A stretch of DNA of 64,000 nucleotides from Isoetes taiwanensis (GCA_021234155.1 JAJEKV010000003.1:12643819-12707818), one strand, 5' to 3'. Shown: positions 34,073-46,453, counted from the stretch's first letter. Notes: a model not told the origin generated them from the letters alone. Numbers and translations: made by a program.

Positions 34073-37000
34073 GGTGAGTGTCATATCTTTGCCGCAATAG
34101 ATACAGAACAAGCAGAGAGCTAGTATAAAGTAATTTCCACAGTAGGGAAGGCCAAGGCCAAGTCTTTCATAGTCCTGATAGACTCAGGAAGTAGCCATAA
34201 CTTTGCATCCCCGAGAATGGTTCAAATGTTGAAGTTGAAACCGCTGAAGTGAAGGCCGAGGCCCGTTGTCTTAGCAAGTGGAGCAGTAAGGCAGATGGCA
34301 GGTAAGAGAATTAACTTCAACATCGACTTGTCAGGGATTAATATCCAGATGGGGGCAGAAGTAATGGGCATTGGCAAGTATGACCTGATCATAGGAATGG
34401 AGTATCTTGGGCCAGCAGGAGCCATTATTGATTGTGGAAAGCGGAAGGTGACCTTCCCAACACCCGACGGCAAGATCATTGAGATCACAGGTAAAGAAGT
34501 TGTCCCCATCATGCAGTGTATGTCTTCTAAACGGCTGTTCAAGTGCATCAAGAGCAAGCAAGTGGCATACATCTTCAAGCTTGAAATTGATGAGCCAGAG
34601 TCAGAAGAAAGCAAAGAAGACAAGGTGCTCAGCAGGTTGCCGAAGCAAATAGCTAAGCTGATCACGGAGTTCCATGATCTCTTTCCAGATGAGATCAAGC
34701 AGCTTCCTCCTTACAGGGGAGTCGAGTGTGAGATAGCACTCGAACCGGGAACAAAGCCGACAAGTAAGGCCCCATACAGAATGATGACGCAAGAATTGAC
34801 GGAGCTAAAGAAGCAATTACAGGAGTTGCTCGATCTAGGCTTCATTAGACCTAGTGTCTCGCCATTTGGAGCGCCCATTCTCTTTGTAAAGAAGAAGGAT
34901 GGCAGTTTAAGGATGTGCATAGACTATAGGCAGTTGAACAAGCACACCATTAAGAACAAGTATGCGCTCCCCAGATCAGATGACTTGATGGATCAACTCC
35001 AAGGTGCAAAGGTCTTCTCAAAAATCGACTTAAGGTCAGGTTATCATCAGATCAGGATAAAGGAAGAAGATATCCATAAGACCGCCTTCAGAACGCGATA
35101 TGGGCACTATGAGTTCACGGTAATGCCTTTCGGCTTATCGAATGCCCCTGCGACGTTCATGAGGCTCATGAACGACATCTTCAGGGAGTTTTTAGACACC
35201 TTTGTGATTGTATTCTTTGATGACATTTTGGTGTATAGCAGATCCCTTGAAGAGCACGTACAACACTTAAGGAGAGTGCTAGAGAAGTTGAAGAGGCACC
35301 AGTTGTACGCCAAGCTGTCGAAGTGTCACTTCGCAACGGAGAAGGTGGAATACCTAGGTCATGTGATCTCAGCAGAAGGAATCTCGACGGACCCTTCCAA
35401 GATTGAAGCCGTCATTCAGTGGCCGGCACCGAAGAATGTGCATGAGGTCAGAAGCTTTCTCGGCCTAGCAGGGTACTACAGGAAGTTCGTCAAAAACTTT
35501 GCTAAGATAGCGGCCCCGCTAACAGACTTGACGAGGGCGGAGAAGGTGAAAGATTGGGCAGAGCATTGGCACAAGAAAGCCCAAGCAGGGTTTGAATTGT
35601 TGAAGGAAGCTTTAACAACCGCCCCAGTCTTAACCCTGCCGGACCCGGAGAAAGATAAGCTTGTGGCAACAGATGCGAGTAAGATAGCTACAGGTGCAGT
35701 GCTCATGCAAGAAGAGCGTGTGGTAGCGTACGATTCCAGGAAGATGAACGACGCCGAAACGCGCTACCCCACCCATGACCAGGAATTGCTTGCGGTTGTC
35801 AGGGCACTAAGAATTTGGAGGCACTATCTTTTGGGAAGGAAGTTCCAGTTGGATACAGACCATCAGAGCCTCCAGTATGTATTCACGCAACCACACCTCA
35901 ACCTGAGGCAGAGAAGGTGGATGGAGTTCCTTGAAGAATATGACTTTGATATAGTCTACAAGCCAGGGAAGCTCAATGTGGTAGCGGATGCGCTTTCAAG
36001 GCATCCCCTGACAACTAGAGTGCATTGCAATGCAATCTCGACGCTCTCCAGCGACTTTGGTAAGAAGATTGAAGAGTCCTTGCCAACGGATATGGATTTT
36101 AAGGAAGTATGGGCAAGCCTCTCTAGGGAGGCTAGAACAGATAAGGAGCGGGAAGCCTTTAAACATTATAAGAAGGAAGGCAACCTGTTATACCATAAGA
36201 ACAAGTTGTGCGTACCCGAATCATCAGGTGTAAGGAAATTGATCCTCCATGACACGCACAACAGCCCAATAGCTGGCCATGCGGGATTCATGAAAACATA
36301 TTTCAAAGTGCGCAGCAGCTATTATTGGCCAGGAATGAAAAAGCAAGTAGCTCGCTACATCAAGGAATGTCAGCTATGTCAGCAGACGAAGGCAGAACAG
36401 CTTCGAATTCCAGGGGCATTAGAGCCATTAGCGGTGCCAAACGCCAAGTGGGAAGTGATCAGCATGGATTTTATAACAGGGCTTCCAAGGACAGTAAGAG
36501 GGAAGGATGCCTTGATGGTAGTGGTCGACAAGTTGTCAAAGATGGCACACTTTGTGCCTTGCAGGACCACAGACACCGCTATGGATACAGCAAAGCTCTT
36601 CACCAAAGAGATCTTTAGGCTTCATGGCATGCCAAGGGAGATCATCTCCGACAGGGATCCGAAATTCATGAGCGCCTTTTGGCAAGACCTCTTTACGACG
36701 ATTCAGACCAAGCTATCCATGAGCACGGCGTATCATCCTCAGACGGATGGCCAAACGGAGCGGACCAACAGGATTTTGGAAGACATGCTACGAAACTATG
36801 TCTGGAATAAGCAAGGTATGTGGGAAGAATTTATTCACTTGGTGGAATTTGCCTACAACAGCACCAAGCAAGAATCATCCCAAATGTCGCCGTTTATGAT
36901 TAATTACGGCTATCAGTGCCTAACGCCAGACACTTGGCACAATCCTGTGTCGAAAGTAGAGGTTTCGCAGCAGATGTTGGCCGATATGCAGCAGCTCGTG

Positions 37001-37561
37001 GAAGAAGTTCGAGGATATCTGCTAGCAGCAAGAAGTCGACAGAAGAGCATCGCCGACAAGCATCGAACAGTCAGAGAGTTCAAAGTGGGAGATGATGTTT
37101 GGCTCAAGATCAAGGTGAAGCAGGCGAAGCTCAGGATCGGGAATTGCAAGAAGCTTGCTCCAAGGTGGGCTGGACCTTTCAGAATAGTCAAGAGAGTAGG
37201 CAATCAATCCTACAAGCTAGACTTGCCAGCACACCTAAAGATTCATAAGGTCTTCCACGTGAGTTTGTTGAAGAAGCATACTCCAAATCCAGACGAAGTC
37301 TTAGACACTCCAACGTTGTTGGAAATGATGGAGGAGCAGCTGGAAATAGTTCCAGAATTGATCCTTGATAAAGCTTTCAAGAAAACAAGGAGGTCGGAGT
37401 TCCTCCAATACTTGGTCAAGTGGAAACACTTGCCAGTGGAAGACGCGACGTGGGTACTTAAGAAAGATCTAGTAAAGCAGTACCCGCAGTTTATGGAGCA
37501 ATGGGACGGCAAAGTCATCTCCGAAGAAATCGGCTCAGGCATGTCGATTTGTGTAGATTAA
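34073..37561 (+). pseudogene. Protease-RT-RNaseH-integrase-chromodomain polyprotein
   Basis: The frame continues that of gag, interrupted by TAG (34070), TAG (34121) and TGA (34250), then open from 34295 to TAA at 37559. Protease: FIVLIDSGSSHNF (34169-34207) lies between the stops. [17 protein letters not shown] and the [10 protein letters not shown] box (about residue 305 of the long frame). RNase [15 protein letters not shown] and TDHQSLQYV. Integrase: HHCC finger (H..H of [17 protein letters not shown]), then Asp in SMDFITGLP, Asp in SDRDP and Glu in DGQTERTNR, with 35 residues between the last two. Near the C-terminus [25 protein letters not shown] is a chromodomain; the Trp is kept but other usual aromatic cage positions are not aromatic, as in plant group II chromodomains. 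Without readthrough the protease is cut off, so this copy is probably defective. Confidence 0.9.
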
Positions 37562-37606
37562 TCCTTGTATAGCTAAGATTAATCTACGCATGCAACCTAT
37601 GCTAGC

Positions 37607-37927
37607 GGGTAAAAGCATGTTAGGGTGTCCCTTAAAAAGTATTATTTAGTGACCAAAAAGGTACCTAAAAAGGTACCCAGGACTGGGTACTGGGTACCCG
37701 TGTAATATCTCAATAAAAGTTACATTTTAGAACTTTTATATATATTTTGGTCTCCGGTAGCATTATCTTTATCTTAACTTTGAATATTAATGCGTCCTTG
37801 AATTTTATTTTGGACCTTTGTACTAGTTTTAATGAAAATAAAAATGAGAAAGTACCCAGTTCTGAAGTACCTAGTGTATGTACTTTTGCAGGTTCCAAAA
37901 GTGGTACACCCTAACATGCTTTTACCC
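37607..37927. mobile_element. 321-bp MITE inserted in the retrotransposon
   Basis: The first 22 bp (GGGTAAAAGCATGTTAGGG..) are repeated exactly in inverse at the end, and the inverted similarity continues weakly for about 90 bp (GGTACCCAGGACTGGGTACT against its partner). TAGC flanks both sides (37603-37606 and 37928-37931). No coding capacity. It entered after, or along with, the spread of the retrotransposon family. Confidence 0.85.
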
Positions 37928-38704
37928 TAGCTATGGGTCGCATGCGTTGATGCCGATGATGGGACCACTACGGTGATCTCTAGGGCGTGGTGTAATGTCA
38001 ATGTAGGCATGACCGCGTTTTCGCTTGGGCGAGTGGAAGGTAGATTAGAAAGTCTACTTCTGTTCCACGGAAGTAGACGACCTCGAGAGAAAGGAGGTCA
38101 TTGAGGAATGCACTGATAGGAAAAACACCTCTAGACCCATATATGCTTTGATAGGAGGAATCAGGCCTTCACGCCCCATATACGGGAAGGACCTATCCTC
38201 CACGCTGGGCAACTAGGGTGTAGGCATGAGCGGCATATAGGCATATAGGCGCTGTCTCCGCGGCCATAATGGAAGATTCACCCTCTTCCTACGCCGGGAG
38301 ATTAGCCATGCATCCATGTAGATAGGTGGGGTGGTCACCATATAACCAAAATTTTATTAATAATTAAATGGTACTAACGTAGTGTCGACCTGCAGGCCAA
38401 TAGAGCGCTCCGGAGGGCAAGGAGGTCGAGCTACGAAGACTTGCAACACAAATTTTGTTGGAATGTGTTGCAAGGAATGAAGAGTACCTAGAACAATAGT
38501 TACGAAATGTCGAAATTTTGATAAACTAAATTGTTATCATAAGTGAATTGTGAGTAACTTGTTGATGATGTAATGGATTGATATGTTTATTTTATAAGTA
38601 AGGGCGTAATAATGCTTTAAAAATATTACCTTAAGGTAATCTTAGTCAATGTGTAAGTACCATAGGGTATACTGTATATATCAGGGTGATTGCAGGTTAG
38701 GAAG

Positions 38705-38762
38705 ATTCCAAGGTGGGGAGACCCAAGATGCCGCGGACAGCATCATTCCAAGGTGGGGAGAA
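38705..38762 (+). other. Polypurine tract, present twice
   Basis: AGGTGGGGAGAA at 38751-38762 abuts the 3' LTR and is the primer site for plus-strand DNA. The words ATTCCAAGGTGGGGAGA also occur 40 bp upstream (38705-38721), so a second potential tract exists. Confidence 0.85.
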
Positions 38763-40430
38763 TGTGACGTTCCAGCACAGTATACGGTCCCAGGACGTAT
38801 ACTGTACTGCCCCGTCACGCGTACACGCCACTCCGACTGACGTGTACGCCGACGTGTAGCCAAGTGGGTAGCCCCTAGGGGGCAACTTGCTAAGAATGTG
38901 CATTAGTATTAATGTGCACATTTTCCAATGTACACATTAATGTGGGCACACATTCCCATGTGGCCACTTGATGCCAAGTGGGCCATACCCAAGTGTGCAA
39001 TTAATGTGCACATTTACCAATGTACACATTAATGTGGGCACACATTTCCATGTGGGCACATTTGGCCACCTAGCCATTAAAGGCAAGTGGGCCCATTCCC
39101 AATTATCCCACATGCCTAAAGGGGATAATTGGAAACCCTAGCCACCCCCATGTCTATTTAAGGAGGGAAACCCTAACCTACCCATTTTTCGTTTCTAGGG
39201 TTTTAGAGCTCTGTTTTGGCTGCCTCAAGAGCCAAAACCGCCTCCCAGACTCTGCCTGGGAGAATTGCACCATTAGTTTCCCTTGATTCGAACGTTTCAG
39301 CAGGATGGTCGAGCTCAGGTCAGGAGGAGCCGCTCAAGGATCAGGTATTTAGGCAATTTAATAGCTTAAACCATCTTTTAGTCATTGAATCAGTAGGTTT
39401 AGCCTATTAAATTGCCCATAGCAGCCCTCTAGATCTCTAGATACCAGACTCTAACTAAAGAACCTAACTCTATGATATAGATTAGATCTTGTTCTTTACT
39501 TCTCTCATGATGTATGTGGATGATGTATCTCTATGAACTCCTTGTATTGGGAAGGGGGGGTAGAGACCTAAAGCTTGGTAGTAGATGCTCCTAGATTAGC
39601 CTCTCTAGCACACTATAGATTCGGCCTGTGCACAAGAACCACACCTGGTTGAGGGTGGAGGGGCCAGACTGGCTGAGAAGGAGGTTCATGTTCTGACTCT
39701 TGAACGATCCCTCTGGTGTGTAAGGCCTACCAGGGATCATTGTGACTAGGTCTAATGGCTTACCACTGAGTGTGGGTAAGGCATGGACTCGACACCCGTG
39801 AAGTGGTGTACACTTTCCAGTGGGTTCAGTCGAATACGGGCAGTGGCCCTCTAGTCACCTTGAGTCAGCATGCAGATCTCTGGAGGGAGTGATCCCTTCC
39901 TGCCCCATCGGAACTGGGGGGATGAAACCCAGGAATAGCCCCTTTGGCTATGCATCCGTCGGGCTACAGTCCGGTTCCGACACTTTTCAACCTACTCTGC
40001 AAAGTGTGCACAGGAGGGGCGGATGGAGTGGACAACCCTATGCCATGTTCATATGCCAGCCAAATCCATTGCCATGAATTCTGTCTGCAATGAACTCTGG
40101 AGACCCAAGCCGTCAGTCCATACCCTTGAGTCTGAGCCTTGGGTAGGACTCCCCATATGTATCGTGCTCACCTTTGTCTATGCAGATGTGATGGACCACC
40201 CTTCGAGGTGGATATGTGCTTATGCTATATACTGACATGTATGTTTACGCTTCCGCAGTTAGGTAGGCCCTGAGGGAGACGGGGTAAAATGACCCCTTCA
40301 CTCTTCCCACTGGAACCCGTCTCGGTTGCAGTGCCATGTGGAGAGCCCTGTATCAGCATGGAGCTGGTATGGGGGATGAACTCCTGTTTGTATACGGTGA
40401 GTGCACCGTATATGAGAAGGGGACGTCACA
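38763..40430 (+). repeat. 3' LTR
   Basis: Same as the 5' LTR apart from about 9 scattered substitutions, a clustered difference near 39867-39885, and an extra 18 bp near 39041-39058 made by a local duplication of CACATTTCCATGTGGG-like sequence. Followed by the target duplication CAAAC. Confidence 0.95.
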
Positions 40431-43400
40431 CAAACTAAACAAGATAAGACCCCAAAGCATATCTGGCAACCAATCATACAAACGAAAGAGCGCCAAAGAA
40501 TAAAAGGAATGAATGGAGAAAAACGATGCAACTATGATGTCGTCCTAAAAGACAAAACGAAGAGAATAAAAGGGGGTAATAGAGAAAAATAGAGAATAGA
40601 TTAAAGGAGCAAATAAGAAAAAAGGAAATGAAGAACAGGGGACAAGATGCGAAGAAAAAAGACACAGCCTAAAGGGCAAATGAGATAAACTGAAGATATG
40701 ACCAAAACTAAGTGGGATAAAGAACAAGCTAAAGTGCTAAAGCAATAGGAGGCTAAAGGGACAAATTTGGACCAAAAACTGACAAAACGAACTTGGATGG
40801 AGCATGGCAAACAGGATGAACTGAGCAAGAAAGCTAAAGGGTTACCAAGGCAATGAGAAGAACCTCGCAAACGAATAATGACATAACAAACTGAGTATAA
40901 ACTTGACGGAGCCAAGTTACATGAGATAAGACCACAAAAGCAACAAAGCATAACTAATAATCAACTATGAAACCAAAGAGCACCAAAGAATAACAGAATG
41001 AAAGGAGAAGAAAGATGTAAACACTAAGATAGAATGGATGCAATGAAGAGGGGCTCTAAAATATAAAGGATAGAAGCCAAAGGGATTAGTGGAATGGAGG
41101 ATGAAAATATAGAAGTCAATGGGGCTCCAGGGAGAATTGAGATGGAGAATAAAACATAAAAAGTAACGAGGCAAAGGTTAGATTGAGCAAATGAGTCAAT
41201 TGAAACTAAATGGCCAACCGATAGAACACCTAAAACAAAAGGAACCCACAAGGTGAAAAATAATGCAGTCAGAAATGAGGTCGCAAGAGATGATGAGACG
41301 ACAACAGAGAAAACCGACAAAAATATTAACCATAAACTGCAAAAAATAATGATAACCAATGACTGCAACACCAAAAATGACAATAACAACTGCTACTATA
41401 GCTAAAATCAAGCACACATGAACAAAGAGCTACATCTAACTTGTAAGGACAGCAATAATATGTGCTAGATGAATCATAGCTATAAAAAAAATGCCAAATA
41501 ATGCATATTAAATGAGAGCATCAAGGCCAACAGAAGCAAACTGAATATAAAGCACATCCAAACAACTGAAGGACGAGCAAAAATAGAGGCAAGACAATCG
41601 TATCGCTAGACAAAAACAATCATCTAACTGCGTACAACGGCAACCAATGCGTCCCCCCAACAAAGAATTAATTTAAAAGCTGATCACAAAGAACCTCTCA
41701 AGGATATTAAGCATGACTAAAAGGTGCCCAAAAAAGGAGAGTCGTGGATGAGACAGTCCTGGATAAGAAAAGCTCAAGAAGGGATGGAACTCATGAAATA
41801 AAAAGCTAACTAAAACCTAGATAGATATGAAAAAATTCATGAAATAAACAAGTAACTAGATCGAGTAGGAACAGAAGAAAAATGGGAGAAAGCAAGACAA
41901 CTACTTACAAAAATAGCTAGATGCTAAAATGCTGACGAAACTAACTAGACACTAAAAGCGAGCCGTATGAAGCAAAAAAGGGAGAAGATAAGACTCCAGC
42001 AAATTAGGTGTAAACAGGCCAAGGGTGCAAATAAACAAACCAGAAGAACAAAATTGAGTACTAATATGGCCCATAAAGCAAATGGAATATCTCATAAACA
42101 AGATAGAAGGAGCAACTGCAATAAACATGTTAGTAGAAAGAAACAGTGGGAAGCGAAGGGCTAATAGAATATAAAATGGACCACAAGAAGCAATGAAAAT
42201 AAAACAATAATGGAAGGAAGGGAATGAATGAAGTACAAAAAACCAAGAAGATAGAGAGGAACAGAGGGAAAGGACTAATGTGGCAAAGACCTAAAGGAGC
42301 CAACTAGAACTAAAGATCTTGGAGGTGCAAATGCAATAATAGAACACTAAGAAAGAGAAGAGCCAACATAGTAGGAAAAAATAACTAAAGGAAATACCAC
42401 GGAACTGAGATAAGCCAGCGGAAGCAAAGATATCCTCTACGATGCATAATAGCCCAAAGGTGCACAAACTAAATTCCAATTCCCACAGAAACAATCGAAA
42501 AGTCCAAGTAGCGAGCAACAAAAAGCTAAAACAAAGATTAAAGTTTGCAAACCCAAGATGCAACCAGAATGCCAAGATTACCAAAATCCAAAATGCATCA
42601 TTTCATGCTGGAGAACGTGAAATATATGCAACAATAAAGTGAACCATGTGCCTAATACAGATCATCAAACAACGTCTGCAGAGCGAACACAACAAGAACG
42701 TCAGTGCAATAATAGGCCAATATGCAACAATAAAGTGAACCATGTGCCTAATACAGATCATCAAACAACGTCTGCAAAGGAACACAACAAGAACGTCAGT
42801 GCAATAATAGGCCAACATGTAAAAATGAAGAAATAATCAATATCCACAATAAAGACCAGAACAAAAATGGGACCGGATCACGATTGGTGGATGCAAAGTC
42901 CCGAGAAAGGCTAAATGACAAAGTGTGAAAAGACAACCAAATAATGAGAATGACGAGAATCATTATCTTGACGGAGATAGGATTCGCTTGCTAGCTTCTC
43001 ATCACGATAATGATTAGACAAAGTGGCCTAACAAACATAAAGTGGAGCAAAGGAGGAAGAACGTGAGCATAAAAAATGGAGCAGGAAACATGGCCAACAA
43101 ACACATAGTCAAACATCCAGCCCATTATGGGAACTAGGAAACAACGCTACATAACACATCAAACAATAAAAGAATAGGACAATCAAAAAACAATCTTGAA
43201 CTAGAATAATGGAAGGAACAATGGAACTTGGACAATGGAAAGTACTCACAACCGGTCGAAAATATGAACTAGAGAAACAAGGATGTAATGTCCAAGAGCA
43301 AAACCAACATAGCCAAATGCACGCATTAAATGAAATCATGAAGAATGTCTAACAATGGAACAACATCTACCAAGTATGGGTGACCAAATGTGGCCGACCA

Positions 43401-45580
43401 ACCCACCATGAATACGTGGAAGAACTAATCATCAAGATGTACTATGAGTGGCCAAGACGAATAACAATATAAATAAAAGTTCATAACGTATAGGGAAATT
43501 GCAAAAGCACTAGGCTCTTCAATACTTCCAACGAAATCAACAAATGGAATCACACTATGAAATACGAAAAATTGGAAAATGACAAACAGCCGTCTATGGG
43601 GCAAGACCTGTAGTTGACATATTAAAGGTGTTAAAATACTACGCCAAAATGTCAGCACCAAATGCATAGCAAATCGGATCTACAAACAAACTGCATGTAA
43701 ATATGGGAGATGACCAGCAAAGCTAGAATGGAATGAAAAACAACCATGCCAAATACTAGCACCAAAACATGGCAATAACCTCCAAGAAGAAGACAAAGTG
43801 GAGTCCAACCAACCAAACAGAGAAAATAAACCGCTAGAAAGAACCCGATTAGCAGCAAAAAATGCAAACGTGACATCACTATGTTTCTATGAAAGGCGAA
43901 TGTGGAAACTATCTTTGCCAGACAAAGAAAACATAAAGAACCGTAAAACACTCAAAGCGATATGGAAAAAAGAGAAGAGAACCTGTTACAAAGGTTTCAT
44001 GAAATTGAAATGACCTTTAAGGTACTAAAGAATACTCGAAACAACCAAATAGCCATAAATATAAAATTGTCTAATATTTACCTGAAACGACCTCCATCCC
44101 GACATGTCCAATGGAAATATCAAAACCTCCATCTGTACATTCCAAAGGGAAAACCTATTCCCAAAGCCAGACGTATAGAAAAGAAAGGGAGAATATTGAG
44201 AATGGCCCCAATTAGCAAGGGGGATTCCCAAATAAGTATCCCCGCGGAGACACAATGGAAATGAACTAGACAAATCAAAAAATCGCTTGAAGTAAGAAGG
44301 GAAGAAAAAATGGTGAAAATTAAAAGCTCAGTCTAGAAGCAATCAGAACTGGGCTCGGCCCATGAAAATTCAATGCACGAGAGTGAAAATGACGGAGAGG
44401 AAAAATGACTCTACAGGAATAAATGCACTAGATGGAAACAAACCATGGAGTAAAGGGCAACAAGGGGGAGTATTGACCTCAAGAGCACAAGTAGAACAAG
44501 CATAATTAATTAAGTCATATACAAAAAACGCCAATAACCATAAGAGAAAGATACTCGTTTCAAGGAACATGACGAAGCGACCACTTGCTTTAATGGATGT
44601 GCAAGCTCGGTGGAATCTCTGTGTACTGAACCAAACAACACCTTGCAAGACTTTAGAAAAAAGGACCACATTGCATAGACGTCCCGCCTATAACTGGAGC
44701 AATTGAAACCGTTGCACCGAGAATGCAAGCAAACAAAAGAAAAAAGAACTGGATCAAACTACCTAGCCCAAAACAATTGATCTGCACATGATTGGACACG
44801 AACATGAAATTCATAAGGAAAAAGTGGTGGGTACGAGACTACTGCAAAAATTAAAAACAACTAGACAATACTACCAAGAACCAGGTCGTAAAAGCAAGGG
44901 AAGGAATACCACAACCTGGTATCCCATACTCAAATCAAGAAAAAGAACTTACAGGTCGAAACTCTGCCGATTGCATACATGTGGCGGTCAACTTGCCGCC
45001 TAACAGGGATTTGCTGGAACCAGAAAGCACCGCTTCCTCATTTCGGCGCCAATCTAGAAGCATCGCAGGTCGATCGATGCAGAACCAAATCATGGCGGAT
45101 CGATCGAATGTCACTCGAATGGTGCAAAAATCCGACTCAAAAAAGGCCCAACTGTTCTTGAAGTTGTATCTTATCCCCTTCCATTTAGAGCAGATTTAGA
45201 GCAGATCGTATCTAGTGAAGAAGAGGTCTGGAATCGAAATACAGCAACGATAGAAGGCTGACCAATCTAAGTTAACTGCAATCCGACCAAACAAGAACTC
45301 AATCCGGCACTGATCCAGCTATTTGAACTACCTAAATCGCCAAGAATGCATTTGAACTGGAAAAATCGCTCCAGTTGTGAAAGCCATGCCGACACTCTTG
45401 CCAACAAGCCTCAGGTACCTTTCCAGTGATTCGACTCAATCGGTCTGGCCAGAGTTCCGATAGCGCTAAGACACAAGGAGCCGGAAGGAAACACCCAGAA
45501 ACAAAACCCCACAGGGTAAGGGATGAAGAACAAGGTTAAGATCTGGTAGGGCATCATCCGAAACAAATTAGCAGAATGGT
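40431..45580. other. Purine-skewed filler of the Helentron-like element
   Basis: For 5 kb the plus strand is dominated by A and G with little T (typical text: AGAATAAAAGGAATGAATGGAG). Reading frames on the minus strand are hydrophobic artefacts of this skew. Short dispersed repeats are common; for example, AAGAGCRCCAAAGAATAA is seen near 40487 and 40977. No Rep/helicase motif is visible. Confidence 0.6.
42623..42815. repeat. 96-bp tandem duplication
   Basis: CAATAAAGTGAACCATGTGC and the following text up to GTGCAATAATAGGCCAA occur twice with few changes. Confidence 0.9.
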
Positions 45581-45745
45581 GATGGTGAGGGAAACTGGTA
45601 GGATAAAGGAGGAGGAGAAAAACTAGCTCAAGAGAACGCCGATGAATGAAAATGAAAGAAAAGTCGAAATAAATAGGCGATGTGAGGAGAGACGTCCCCA
45701 TCCAAGGAATGTCGGTTCTATTGCTATCGCAATAGAACCGTGGCA

Positions 45746-45790
45746 ATGCAAAAAAAAAAATAGAACACAATCATTTCGCATGGTGTGATA
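45746..45790. repeat. 68-bp hairpin repeat, copy 4, right half
   Basis: Continues the half at 25159-25183 after the insertion: A-rich loop then CATTTCGCATGGTGTGATA, followed by the usual family flank CGCTTTCTTGCTTGTTGTCA. Confidence 0.75.
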
Positions 45791-46031
45791 CGCTTTCTTG
45801 CTTGTTGTCAAATTAAACTTAAACACAAGTACCCCTTCCTATTTGCATCTAAAATACTTTACCAACTCTAGTAGTACATAAAGTTATTAGCCCTTTTCAA
45901 AAAGCAAACACTTTATCAATAAATGAGCACGTCACATATCCACACTTAACTTCAAATAAGACACATATATATTTCTTTTATTAAAAGATAATCAAAGTAA
46001 TTTTACTATAGGAAGTCATCTTTTTCCAAAA

Positions 46032-46099
46032 AGATCACACCAAGCGAATTTTGTATAAGCTAAAAGGTTGGAATATACTAAATTCGCATGGTGTGATCT
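46032..46099. repeat. 68-bp hairpin repeat, copy 5
   Basis: AGATCACACCAAGCGAAT..AATTCGCATGGTGTGATCT; the terminal G-C pair is replaced by A-T, a compensating pair change. Confidence 0.8.
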
Positions 46100-46453
46100 A
46101 CTTTCTTGTTTGTTGTCAATAGATAATAACACCAAGTCCCTCATCAATAGTCTCCCATTTGCATATAAAATATGTATCATTCCAAGTTATATTATGTTTT
46201 ACGAACTAAACTTTTTCAAAGAGGGTCCCAAAGCAAAATACAAACACTTAATCAATAAGCCAACACTTTACCAACAACCAAAGCTTTATTAAATAAGATT
46301 TTTAAGTTATTTATCAAACCTAACAATGTTTCCATATATGACACTTTGTGTTAACTGATCCAAAGGCCCGACATCTGATAAATATAGCCCAAAGAAAAAT
46401 ATTTGATTCAGTGGGTGAATATAAATCAAGAAGAGGGAAGAAAAAAGAAGCAA

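Larger units (their letters stand above)
37562..38762 (+). other. 3' non-coding region of the chromovirus
   Basis: No gene. It holds a small TIR insertion (37607-37927), a conserved-looking 0.8-kb stretch and two polypurine tracts before the 3' LTR. Confidence 0.6.
26785..40430 (+). mobile_element. Complete Ty3/gypsy chromovirus with two extra genes
   Basis: LTRs of 1650 and 1668 bp start TGTGACGT and end ACGTCACA. A 5-bp target duplication CAAAC flanks the element (26780-26784 and 40431-40435). Internal order is PBS, H3-like gene, unknown 508-codon gene, gag, protease-RT-RNaseH-integrase-chromodomain, polypurine tract. At 13.6 kb it is long for a chromovirus because about 4.3 kb of extra sequence lies between PBS and gag. 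The LTRs differ by roughly 1% plus one 18-bp indel, so insertion is fairly young. The H3-like frame has one shift, and gag-pro-pol has three in-frame stops. Confidence 0.95.
26207..45745 (+). mobile_element. Helentron-like element, copy 2, split by a chromovirus
   Basis: The first 35 bp equal the start of copy 1 (TTCCTAGGATGGGTCCTATA..). The last 165 bp (45581-45745) equal the end of copy 1, including the inner repeat (45697-45709) and the 26-nt hairpin (45714-45739). Without the 13.65-kb retrotransposon the element is about 5.9 kb. It codes for nothing I recognise and its plus strand is strikingly purine-rich, so it is non-autonomous. Left flank AATAATACAT and right flank ATGCAAAA rejoin to the loop sequence of intact 68-bp repeats, which fixes both ends to within 1-2 bp. 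Confidence 0.7.

Noticed and set aside
40474-45770. Many 60-120 codon hydrophobic frames on the minus strand
   Set aside because: They arise from the purine-rich plus strand; no conserved motif or start context supports them.
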